DNA from: Gymnopus androsaceus JB14
Taxonomy: Eukaryota > Basidiomycota > Agaricomycetes > Agaricales > Omphalotaceae
Assembly (NCBI GenBank): GCA_009733575.1
Contig: ML769394.1
Span: 124,001-188,000 of the forward strand
Length of the DNA stretch: 64,000 bases
Direction of reading: 5' to 3'
The notes beneath the pieces were generated by a model, which saw only the letters and a list, made by a program, of their open reading frames with translations, ran no database searches and was not told the DNA's origin. The translations under genes and the position numbers were made by a program. Of the stretch, positions 1 to 10,581 are shown in pieces (position 1 is the first letter of the stretch; each line of letters begins with the position of its first letter).

Positions 1-770
1 TTAACCATTACCACACCATATAATTATGTCAATACGTAATTAACAACATAAGCCAACACTAATCTAACCCGGTTGATACCGTTAGATTTAGATGTCATCT
101 CAATGGTTCTTCTGCTAGTTATTCCTGTCAACATTGCCCCCGAGCAACCTACAGACAATACCTCGTCCTCAGTACCACTAAACGATGACTAACCATCTTG
201 TTGCGAATCCGTTAACATCTCACGTAATTATGGCAACCCGTAATTAACGTACCTAACGAGATTAGTTACATACTAATCTGGCCTTGTGAATAAGGTCCAT
301 TAAGGACACCGTCCCAACATCCCCTTTTGCCCATAGTACCGTTTCCTACACCGTCACTAACCTCCCCAATACTTGTACCTGCGACCCCATTATATTCCTG
401 TAATACTTATAATTACTAAATACTGTTGGTAACTCTTTTATTTACCTTCAATGATGCATACCAGCACGTTAAATACCTCGGCACATGAGCGAAACTCAAT
501 GATACATTCCGTTAACACCAATCATACCTTTTGCAACCGCATATAGGCGCATATATTCACTATTGTTGTATCCATTACAATAATAATAATCACTTATTAT
601 CTAATCTCCGAGCTCTATATAAGCTCAACAATGTTACCATTTGAGGTCTGCACACGATGGTACACCCTCGACATTGTCTATTAACTGAATAGACAATCCA
701 ATACATTTATTTCAACTACTATAAGTACTACTTATAGTATCTAGTATATCAAACTAGCACAGTTCTAACA
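1..770 (+). repeat. 5' LTR (3' part) of the outer Gypsy retrotransposon
   Basis: This stretch aligns along its whole length with 30450-31235, and both copies end in TTCTAACA. The window starts inside the LTR, so its left edge is missing. A TATA box (CTATATAAGC, about 614-625) and a palindromic stretch near 718-745 are present in both copies. The right copy holds an extra segment of about 18 bp. In the first 250 bp I counted about 29 differences by eye, 27 of them transitions, mostly CpG against TpG or CpA. Confidence 0.85.
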
Positions 771-2870
771 TAATAGTAGAACTTAGTACCATCCAGACCT
801 AATGGCAACCACTACTGAAACCAAACACTAATAATATTAACAATATCAATACACCCTCATCTGCTCATCACGTATGTCGCCCTGATGGTTCGTGGCAATG
901 GAGCATGAGTGAGGCTAATACGCCAACCCAAACTAATATATCTCCCACTACAGCAAATGACCAAACCGTGGGAGGAAACTCTACTAACAGGAATGTTGAG
1001 CAGACTCCAACCTGAGGATTGCCCACTCCTCCTAATACTTAACCACGAGTAGTGGCTGATAACAGACAACCATTTAATACTCCACAAGTGCCAGAACTAC
1101 CAAATCCACGCACATTAGCAAATGAATTGCAACAAGCTAATAATAATAATCAGCTACCTGAATTTAGTGGACCAATAAATTCATGGACAGACTCAATATG
1201 AAGAGATGCGGGATGACCAAATCATTCTGCATCATGGACTAACACTCCCAGTAATAGAGGTAGGTTGCATAGGCAGAATAATGTCCAAAATGGACATTTG
1301 GGGTCCCGACGGTCAAGCCATGACAGTACCTATTCAGTACAGTCAATGCCTGCTCATACTCGAGGATTATCAACCCGAGTGCATTTAAATCCCAATTCCT
1401 CTGATGTAAACCGTCCTGCATCTAGCATGGGTATTGAATCAACCCCTCATCCACGAAACAATCACATCCTTAATAGCATCCAAAATATTGTAAATGACAG
1501 AACTCACAATATGGCAGATGTATTTGAACAAAATGCTGCTTCCCAAGCACAATGGAATGTGTATAGAGAACAGCAAAATTGACAAGCTGTGCATGCCATG
1601 GCAGAAAGGGCAATGATTTTTGTTGAATCTATGGGATTGAATATCACATACCCCCAGTAGTCCCCAGACTGCTATACAATTAGTAAGGGGTCTGGATAGA
1701 CTAAATTTCAACAGCATGCCTGCATACCTTGTACAAAGGTTGCAAGATCCCAACTTATTGCAGGAATTTGATGCTCTCAGACAGGCAGTAAATCAGGATG
1801 GAGTATATGCACTCTATCCTGATGCTGATTTAAATCCAGGCAATGTTAGCACAGCTGAACAGATTAGATTAGGATTACCGTACTCACGATATTGGCTAAT
1901 ACAGGAGCCCCCAGGCAGTGGTTCCTCCTATAGATCTGATGAGAACCATAATTCATTAATTGACCAGGCACCTGATCAGGCCAGGGAAACTATAGAACAA
2001 TTAAGTCTTCAGGAGCAAAGAACAATTCTAGAAGGGCTGCTTTGAGAAGAACTGCAATCTACACAAAATAGCCCTATGGGGTCTATTCAGAGGCAATCAG
2101 TGGTTGAATCCATTCAAAGCTCAGGATCCAACCCATTTTGGGGAATAATACACCTCTCCAACAACAAGTGAACCAAGGGAGGAGTACAATTCCTTCAGAA
2201 CCTGATTTGTGAACACACATGAATCAACCTAGAGATTTGTCTCCAATAGATTTAGCTTCTTTAACAGATGCTGATATCAATTACATTACAGCAACAAATG
2301 CATATGATCCCACTCTGCAACCTCAAATTCTTCCAGAATATAACTGCTGCCAGTTAGGAGATCATTACAATCGGGATACATTATCAGTTACAAACACTAG
2401 GAATGACACTGCTAGGCCATCACCTCACGCACAGGTAGTACCTCAATTTGTTCCTGTGACAGGACCAAATTCATGACGACCAGGAGCAATGCTCCAACCA
2501 GCAAGAGAGCAAAGGCCATTTCTCCGCCCACAGGGACCCAGAGCACAGCTACCCCACACAAGCAATCTTTATGAGATTGTGGAAGTAACTGAAGAGGAGA
2601 GTAGAAGGGAAACAGAATTAAACTCAATCTCCCCTTATCCAGAACATGAGAAAGAGAGAATGGAATTACTATTTAACTCCAATCAGTCATAAGTACCATA
2701 TGGGGCAATTAATATCTCCCCTCAAAACAATAACACTCTAGCCTCCAGACAAAACTCCAATCTGATCAGAGATGTACCTCCACATATCTCAAACAACATC
2801 TTGGACAACTCTATAAATAATATTAGGCACAATAACATGGAAGCCAAAGGTAAGTGGAAGGAAGGCACTA
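771..2870 (+). pseudogene. Gypsy Gag, N-terminal region (decayed)
   Basis: A leader and the N-terminal part of a retrotransposon Gag follow the LTR. I see no clear tRNA primer site directly after it. Plus-strand reading gives long Asn/Gln/Ser/Pro-rich stretches (for example 1265-1582, 1716-2045, 2219-2476 and 2489-2692) that would form one low-complexity protein if a handful of stops were absent. Most of these stops are TGA (1013-1015 and others near 1199, 1214, 1580, 2043 and 2474), consistent with CGA to TGA. The frame runs into the inverted-repeat element at 2871 and resumes exactly after it at 4693. The call as Gag rests on position and on the retrotransposon domains downstream, not on a motif in this part. 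Confidence 0.6.
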
Positions 2871-4692
2871 CATCAGGAAAACCTTTATATGCAAAAAATG
2901 TATAAAATGTGTGAAAATGTGCAAAAGTTGGCAAAAATGACTCGATTATACAGATTATTCAAAGATTGGTTGATTTGACAAGTCCCTTGATAAAAACTGC
3001 AAAATTTTCACATTTTATTCATTATTATACTGTTTTATGCATTAGTATTCACTCATATCAACGATGCTTAATAACGATAATTGCGTTGACACATACTTAC
3101 CCCAAAGAACTCACAAAGCAACAATAAATACAAATGAATGTTATATTTAGTAATACTGAAAGCAATGTGAATGAGGTTAATACGACAGGTCAATGTACAT
3201 AAGTAACATGACAATGGCAAATATGTATAGCTAAGTAAGGATGCGACAAACAATGACAGAGCGCATGGATACAGAATAACACATCAAGTACTCAGCAATG
3301 GATGAGAATGTAGCAGAGGATAGAGCGACGAGAGGCATAAATAGGTAAGCGTACAATGAAGCAGTGGGAAGCGCAGGGGAAAAAGGAATAGCTACCACAT
3401 GTCCCAGTGCGCTATGGTGAGGCAGCATCAGCTTAAGCATCGAAGGAAAAAAAGAATGAAAACCTACATAAATAGCATCTTCATCTAATGCTATGAGAAC
3501 AGTATGAGACTCAACTTGAAGAATACTGGAAGCGTTGATGTACCATCCCTCAAAAAGCTGGACATCTTCAAATACATGCAACAGTACTGCCGGTAGCCTC
3601 TTTGAGTAGCCAACATGGGTCAGTGAAACGAATTGAAGCTTTGTGGATGCTCCAAAGTTCGGTTTCAATTTTCTCTGAGCCCAAGCTCGTCAGAGTCAAG
3701 CTTAAAGAAATCGGCCATATGTAACTGTTGAAAAGAGATGTATTAGTGCTTAACAGTGCAAAGAAAGATATTCCAGGGCATACCACAGCAATTTTGACAA
3801 TATCTTCCGCCATCGAGCTGTTCACATCCAGTAGCTAAGATGCATTTGAATTTAGGTCATGTCAAAATGCAGTAAGCACTCGAGATAATGATGGATATGG
3901 ATAGGTATGCAAGGGATTTAGGCTCGTTATTGAGGGAGGGAAAGAAGAGGGAGAGAAGAGGGAGATGGTGGTTGAGGAAGAAACTTGATCAACAACGAAA
4001 CTCAACTTGACAGCATGGCAACATGATGTGATGACATTGATTTAGGGCAGGTTCCGGCTTCTCGCCGGAATGACATGACACAATTGATTTACTTAAACAA
4101 TGTCTGAGTAGCCCGAGTAGCAGTGTCTTGCCTCGTTTGGTGAAGTTTATGAAAGAGCCCATGATAGCTGCACTTCAGTGGCCATCCAGTATAGAGTTGT
4201 TTTGTAAAATGAACAAGTTGCGCAAAAGTTGCGAGTAACTGAAGTTGAAGTCTGACTCTGCCAGTGTTGGGAGAGGATTGGGAGGTTTGCAGAGGGGAGG
4301 AGATACAAGTGTGGTTGAGGGTGGGCCAAATGCTAATGTGCCAATACATAACCTCTAGTGACTTTGCTCAAAGTGGGTAAAATTATGCAAATTTTACCAA
4401 CTTAGAGCAACTTAACACATTGCATTGAAGTTGAATCTCTTGGCATGTAAGATAACAGCTTGAGAATGAACTTTATGCCACTTGAGGCTCCAGTGACACA
4501 GAATTCATATCCTAATGCAGCTTGGAAAATGTAGAGATTTGCATAAAAGATGCTCTAAATTTGCACTGAATGCATTAAATTGCATAATTTATGACATTCT
4601 GTCTTAAATTGTCTTATATATGCTATTTTGATACAAAATGTACAATTTTATGCAAAGTTATCACAAGTTTGCATATTAAGCTTTTCCTGATG
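2871..4692. mobile_element. 1.82-kb TA-flanked inverted-repeat element inside Gag
   Basis: The left end, CATCAGGAAAACCTTTATAT (from 2871), matches the reverse complement of the right end (CATCAGGAAAAGCTTAATAT, ending 4692). Both ends are flanked by TA (2869-2870 and 4693-4694). Removing the element plus one TA fuses the Gag frame without a stop, from Lys-Glu-Gly-Thr to Asn-Pro-Leu-Asn. TA targeting fits the Tc1/mariner-pogo superfamily, but no transposase is visible, so it is non-autonomous. The outer parts are AT-rich with TGCAAA-type repeats. The centre is higher in GC and holds a minus-strand ORF that may be captured host sequence. Confidence 0.8.
3231..3815 (-). pseudogene. unrecognised ORF carried inside the 2871-4692 element (possible captured gene)
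   Basis: Read on the minus strand, an ATG near 3815 opens a short exon (MAEDIVKIAV). A plausible 50-60 nt GT-AG intron follows, then MADFFKLDSDELGLREN, and after a frame change an open stretch of about 145 codons (3668-3231). A CT-rich tract lies upstream of the start (about 3940-3975), as is common before fungal host genes. I do not recognise a domain. The intron-like segment, the promoter-like tract and the higher GC than the element arms suggest a captured host gene fragment. The frame change suggests it is no longer functional. Confidence 0.35.
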
Positions 4693-5990
4693 TAACCCAT
4701 TGAACGTTGCATCAGGTTTTTATCACATCCCTATTGGAGTTGATGACACCAACCAGGTGGATGATGGAGAATTTTTTCATTCTGCAAATTCAAGATTAGA
4801 GGGAACAGATCAAAATGGTGATTATGAAAATTTTGAACTGCCTCCCCCTCCACCACCTCCATCTCTCCCACCATCCAGGAATTCCAATCACTCAAATAAC
4901 TCTCAGGGAGAAAATCACCAAAGGGGAGGAGGACCTCCAGGACCACCTGGGCCACCTGGGCCACCTGACCATTTGGATCTCCAGGGCCACAGGGAAACAT
5001 GGGTTACCCTGGACCACCAGGACCACCTGGCCCTCCAGGGCCTAAGCCATAGCATGTGAATCCAAACTGGAGATTCAAAAACCTGATCATTTTGATGGGA
5101 CAAATCGACATCTTTGGAGAACATTTAATCTGATTGCTATTGGATGTTCATAGCAAAACCTACCATTTACTCCACTACTGAGTCTAAGATCCAATATGCC
5201 TCCTCCTGGCTTACTGGAGCAGCATCAAGATATTACCAAAATATGGTGGATAAGGAAATTGGTTTAGGTGTAGGAGCTTACCTAGCGTTACATGAGTGGG
5301 AGGCATTTTTACAACTATTTGGCAAAATGTTTGGACTTCATGATGAGCAGTTAGCATCACAAGCTGCTCTTGACAATGTTATTCAAAAGACTGGAGAGTC
5401 ATTTGCAGACTTCCTAGTCTGATTTGATGATGCCTTGCTTAAAGCAGAATATAACAAGCAGGCATTGCGCTTCCGATTACTTAAGCAAATCCATAGAGAT
5501 CTCAGAAATTGTCTCACTAATGTGGGACGGATTCCTGAAGGATATGATGATGTTGTTGACAGGTTACTGGATCTTGATGGAGCACGTGAGGCATTTGAGG
5601 AAGCTGGATTGTCCACTCCATGCACACAGTATGCCAACACAGGGGGAGAAGCAAACAAAAACTCCACTGAATCTACTCCAGCAGCAGCAGGACCAGGACC
5701 ACAAACTCAAAGTAATTACAATAACCAGTATAACAGATACAATAATGTCAACTGTAATCCCAATGCACCAAGAGACCAAGCAAAGCTTGCAGAAGTAGAC
5801 CCTGTTGACCCTCAGCAGGATTAATTACCAATATCCAAGGAAGCGAGAAATTGTAGAATGAGAGAGGGATTATATATCCAGTATGGGAAACCTGGACATT
5901 ATGGACAAGACCATGACAAAAGCAAAGGTGCATCACTCCAAGGAGCATCAATAGATCTCTGCTCCTGTGAGGACTGATGAAGAATGCACT
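4693..5990 (+). pseudogene. Gypsy Gag, central and C-terminal part (collagen-like tract, retrotrans_gag domain, degenerate zinc knuckle)
   Basis: This is the continuation of Gag after the inserted element. In order it has an acidic stretch, a run of prolines (about 4840-4880), Gly-Pro-Pro collagen-like repeats (about 4930-5045), and a start of the capsid-like domain (KPDHFDGTNRHLWRTF, one frame over). The retrotrans_gag core follows (5144-5422, with YYQNMVDKE and EWEAFLQLFGKMFG), interrupted by TGA at 5420-5422 where Arg is likely, and continues to 5824. A zinc-knuckle remnant near 5870-5925 reads YIQYGKPGHYGQDH, so both leading Cys of the CX2CX4HX4H/C pattern are now Tyr. Several frame changes show it is dead. 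It would package element RNA in a virus-like particle. Confidence 0.7.
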
Positions 5991-6255
5991 TGCTGTAATG
6001 GATCAATTGATAATGATGAATCCATTGAAGCCAAAGCAGCTTTCACAATGATTGATAATGATGAGGATATCTCACTCATCCTTGAATTGGAACAGTTGGA
6101 GTTACAAACTCAACAGGGAAACTGATGGGAGATTCAGGCCGCGGACTGAATCAAGTACCAAATCTCTCGGAATACACATTATGCTCAACACTGGATTCCA
6201 GCACAGCTATTATACCCTCCACATCAAAAAATGCTTTTATCAGAAACTCACTTAA

Positions 6256-7682
6256 TAAATCCCTCATCTGAACCCCTTTTGACATTAATTGATTCTGGGG
6301 CATCCAGAAATTCTATAGACCAGCAATGAGGCTATTCCCAAAATATATATATCATCTGCAAAGACCCATACCATTGACATTATTTGATGGTAGTGTATCA
6401 TCTGCTAGGCAAATCACCCAGGCACTTAAAGCACCCATAATTTTCCAAGACAACACAACTCATGAGGAAACCTTCCTCCTGACTAAGCTGCACTCATCTG
6501 CACAACTTGTACTAGGTTTACCATGGTTGAAAAAGTATAACCCAACCATAAATTGGAAAGACCTTACATTTTCATTTGAAAATAGTATCCCACTAATGGC
6601 CACATGGGCAGAGGATTCATCACAACACCATCAGAGCAAATTACTACAGCATATAGTCTCTGTTGAGGAAGTAGCGGAGGAGGAGAGCAAGTTACCAACT
6701 CAACCCTTAACTGGGCCTGTATTAATTCCTGAGAAGGAATACCAGCAGCACCTCAAAGGGAGGAACTGGGTAGACTTTGAGGAAACCAATATCTCAATCC
6801 TAGCTGCACAACCCTTCTATAACTTGATAAAAGAGGGCTGTGAGCTATTCCTAATTTACATACAACCTTTTCAAGAACACCCAGGAGCCCTGGAGGAAGT
6901 ACTCCTGCAGTCATGTGTGGGTCCTAATGAACCTCCCAGGGAACCTAGTATCTCAGGGGTAGGGACAAAGGATGATACTCATGAGGCCATGAGAAAGCAT
7001 GTGCCAGAGGAATATCATAGCTTTGTAAAAGTCTTTTCAGCTGGGGAAGCTCTGAAATTAGCAGAGCATAGGCCATATAACATCAAAATTGAGACTGAAA
7101 ATAATCAGTTACCCCCAATAGGGAAATTATACAATATGTCAGAAGTGGAATTGAAGGCTCTGAAAACATACATTGATGACATGTTGTCAAAGGGATTTAT
7201 ACAGTCATCAAATTCACCTGTTGGAGCACCTGTATTGTTTGCAAAGAAGAAAGGAGGGGGATTACGCCTCTGTGTGGATTATAGGGCCCTGAACAAATTG
7301 ACTCGCAAAGATAGATACCCCCTGCCCCTCATTGGGAATTTGATAGACCAACTTCAAGGAGCTGAAACATATTCTAAAATAGATTTGCGGGATAGATACT
7401 ACAATGCTGAAGGGCATGAATGGAAGACAGCATTCAGAACACGATATGGTTCATTTGAATATCTGGTCATGCCATTTGGCCTAACCAATGCCCCTTCTGT
7501 GTTCCAGCATTTCATGAATGACTTATTACATGATATGGTGGATATATTTGTAATAGTATATCTTGATGATATACTGATCTTCTCAGAATCGGAAGAACAG
7601 CATCATGAACATGTACAAAGGGTGATGACCCGCTTGCAAGAAAATAACTTCCATGCAAAGTCTGAGAAATGCGAATTCCATA
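6256..7682 (+). pseudogene. Gypsy Pol: aspartic protease and reverse transcriptase (5' half)
   Basis: The protease motif LIDSGA is readable near 6285-6305, followed by a frame change into the long open frame 6326-7717. That frame carries the C-terminal protease part (LVLGLPWLKKYNP) and the reverse transcriptase: VLFAKKKGGGLRLCVDYRAL, the motif A Asp in SKIDLRD, FGLTNAPSVFQHFMN, and the YLDDILIFSE catalytic motif. Just after motif A the usual residues before AEGHEWKTAF are shortened, so a small deletion is likely. The frame is cut at 7682 by a 359-bp MITE and resumes in frame at 8042. Domain order and later chromodomain place it in the chromovirus clade of Ty3/Gypsy. Confidence 0.9.
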
Positions 7683-8041
7683 CTGTACTTGCATGTATGC
7701 AGGCAACTGTCACGTGACCATCATGGTCGGAGGTTCGGCAACGGGCCTGGATCTGACCATGACAGAGGCCCAATAAGGCAACCACTTACTCAGTAGGTTG
7801 TCTCCACCAGTCCCCATTTCCAATGTTAGATGTAGAGCTACTTGGTTACATAGGATACCAGTGTTGGTTGAAAAAAAAATCCGCTTTTTTGCCCTTTTTT
7901 CTTGCTTATTTTAAGAATTTTCTCAATGTCACAGTCCCAGGCTAGGCAACCGCCCCAAATTTCACCGTGATGTCACGGTACTCTGGCAATGCAACAGAGC
8001 CTCCGTGACCGTGACCATTGCCTACATACATGCGAGTACAG
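7683..8041. mobile_element. 359-bp MITE in the reverse transcriptase/RNase H region
   Basis: The ends are inverted copies: CTGTACTTGCATGTATGCAG at the left and, reverse-complemented, CTGTACTCGCATGTATGTAG at the right. Similarity extends to about 35 bp. Both ends are flanked by TA (7681-7682 and 8042-8043). Deleting the element and one TA restores the Pol frame exactly (KCEFHTHLTEYLG). No coding potential is seen. TA targeting and size fit a Tc1/mariner-derived MITE. Confidence 0.88.
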
Positions 8042-8875
8042 TACTCACTTGACTGAGTATCTGGGTGTTATAATAACACCTGATGGTGTGACAATGGACC
8101 CCAAGAAGGTTCAAACAATTCTTGATTGGCTGAAGCCACAAAATCTGAAGGAGCTGCAATCCTTTTTGGGATTGGCAAATTTCTATCAACACTTTATTGA
8201 TAATTACTCAGGCATAGTGAAGCCCCTGACACGGTTAACAGGAAAAAATAACCTCTGGCTCTGGACAGAAGAGTGCCAATCTGTATTTGACTTACTAAAA
8301 GCAGCATTTGCAAATGCTCCTATTTTACGCCACTTTGATCCTATACTACCAATCATTGTTGAGTCAGATGCATCTGACTACGTGATTGCTGTGATCATCT
8401 CACAACCACACCCGGAGACAGGTGAAATTCACCCTGTTGCCTTTTTTGCACAATCAATGATCAGTGCTGAACTAAATTATGACACCTATGATAAAGAAAT
8501 GGTTGCCATTGTTGAATCATTCAAACAGTGGCGTGCTTATCTTGAAGGGTCAACATACACCATCCAGGTGTACACTGACCATAATAATTTGCAATTTTTT
8601 ACAACTACTAAACAACTCAGTCATTGTCAGGCGCGATGGTCTGAATTCCTTTCTGGGTTGGATTTTATAATCAATTACTGCCCTGGCAGACTTGGTGGGA
8701 AACCAGATGCTTTGACTCAATGATCTGATGTATACCCGAAAAAGGAACAGCAAGCTATTGCCAATGCATTCAACTTGAAGGCATTGTTGCAGCCAGAACA
8801 GCTCCTGCAATCCATACGTACAGGCTTCGGAGGACTGTGGGAATGACAAAGCCGTGTTTTTGTTAGATTGTGTTA
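8042..8875 (+). pseudogene. Gypsy Pol: end of reverse transcriptase and RNase H
   Basis: This continues the same Pol frame after the MITE. It shows LGVIITPDGVTMDPKKV, the thumb/connection segment LQSFLGLANFYQHFI, and the Ty3/Gypsy RNase H with SDASDYVIAVIISQ, YDKEMVAIVESFKQW and YTDHNNLQFF. It ends in GRLGGKPDALTQ and a TGA (8721-8723), where this family normally reads LTRRSDVYPKK; both Arg codons appear changed (CGA to CAA and CGA to TGA). The remaining frame (SDVYPKKEQQAIANAF and on) fades near 8820-8836, where the DIRS-like element begins. The integrase of the same Pol is at 26407. Confidence 0.88.
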
Positions 8876-9106
8876 GGTCACACGGAACCGGCTTTTCTCA
8901 TCCTTCATCTTCAACACTCATCATCTCCACTTCATATCCCTTTACCTCCAAATAAACTACCTAATTCCGTTTATTATACCTATATCTTCTTTTACTGAGC
9001 TTTTCTCATAATCACTCAGTCTCCTTCTCGCAAATTCCCGCTTTCAACTCCACTGTCGCTCTTCCACGTGCACACTTTTAGATTTGTTTTTGATTCGGCT
9101 TTTCTG

Positions 9107-10581
9107 ATGTCTGCACGTCGTCTCCGTTCTTGCACGAGGCAGGAGCAGTTAGATAAGGAGGTAGCTGATGCTGCCTCCGCTGACTTCAGGGTTATCCAAC
9201 CTGCGGCCAGGGGACGTACTGCTGGTAATCCGCGTTGCACGGATTTGCTTCACTCTCCGGACGCAGACACCCAATCCAACGCCTTTGTCCCCATCGCTGG
9301 TACACGAGTGGCAGCCGCTGCTGAGTTGGCAGCCATGTTGGACAACAAAGGAAAGGGCAAGGCCAAAGCCACTGAGCCATATTGTGCTCCTCTGGGGCCT
9401 CTGCCCAATGGAGTGACCATTGTGTTGCCTCGATGGCCTCCCAAGGCTTCCTCGTCTAGGGTCCCACCTCCTTCTGTGAGCCGCTCTCCAACGGTCTCAG
9501 CTCTGAGCCCATGTGTTTCCATGCACAACGGAGCAGCAGCTCGGGCAGCAAGCACTCTGTCTCCGATGGTAAGTAGTTCTCGTCTGTCAAATCCCTCTGC
9601 TCACGCAGTCCCGGTTGTTCAGTCTGGGGATCACACCTTTGGCGACAGTCCTCCTTTCCATTCTCCGAGCCAATCCGCTGCGTTTCCAACGCCCGAACCT
9701 TCCAGGACGCCTATGGTCCATGGCTCTAGTGAGTACTCCACTCTGCACATTCCTTTTCTCCCCTCACCTTGCTCCATACAGGTGGCTCCATCGCGGCTCC
9801 AGCGACTGGGCAGTCCAGGGCATCTTCCAGCTCCTTGAGTGCTCGTATCTCCCAGACAGCTGGTCGTCACGGTTCCATCCCAGGCTCAGTAACTTCCATG
9901 GTATCTGGTTGGGCAGGATCTTGCCTCCTGGGCCCGAGGCTGGTGGATTACCCAATCTCCAAGATCACAGCCACCGACTTCACGGAAATCACAGCTGCCT
10001 ATCCCAGGGCTGTCTTTAACCACTTCATCCCTGGAAAGTCTGGTTGCGTTGGCACTCCCAAGGCGGTGAACATAGCTTCAATGATTGAAGGACTTTTCCG
10101 TTCGGTGACCACTTGCCCTGACTTCATCCAGAACTTTGAGACGTACAAACAATACGTTGAGAAGGCCCTCAGGGACTGGTTTAATAACAAGGAGAAGAAT
10201 AATCGGATTGATCTCTTCCATGAGAATCTCTACCAGATGACGTTCAACACTGAGTGCAGAAAGCTTGCCACCACTGTATCCGAGGAACAACGTCCCAGTT
10301 CTTCTGGTCCCTCTCAATCCCATGCATCCAAACGTTCCTTTCGAGACAATGGACCTCCTGGAGCTGACTCGAGTGGTGAAGGCTCCATGTCTCGAAACCG
10401 TACAATATGCTGGCTCTGTCTCTCTAACTCGCATCACCACAAAGATCACCAATTCAAGAAGGGTGACTGGCTGCACAGGGAAGGAAAGAAGTTCGTCGAC
10501 AAGGAAGGTCGCTGCTACTGCATTGGTTTCAATGGTCCCAATGGTTGCAAGGACCCCTCCTCCTGCTCCTATGAACACTGA
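9107..10581 (+). CDS. DIRS-like Gag with C-terminal zinc-binding cluster
   Basis: The first ATG (9107) opens a Ser/Pro/Ala-rich protein that begins MSARRLRSCTRQEQLDKEV. A 50-60 nt GT-AG intron (donor GTGAGTAC near 9735, acceptor ATACAG near 9781) joins it to the second open stretch ending at 10581. The C-terminal half has a conserved helical domain (ISKITATDFTEITAAYPRAV, WFNNKEKNNRIDLFHENLYQ). It ends in a Cys/His cluster: CWLCLSNSHHHKDH, then CYCIGFNGPNGCKDPSSC. This arrangement is typical of Gag in basidiomycete DIRS-like elements and probably binds RNA. I see no stop inside the spliced frame, so this ORF may still be intact, unlike the downstream genes. It overlaps the start of Pol by 11 nt in another frame. 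Confidence 0.65.

Noticed and set aside
9250..9870. Long minus-strand open frames opposite DIRS Gag
   Set aside because: They are shadows of the Ser/Pro-rich plus-strand frame, lack a plausible start and splice pattern, and encode no recognisable domain.
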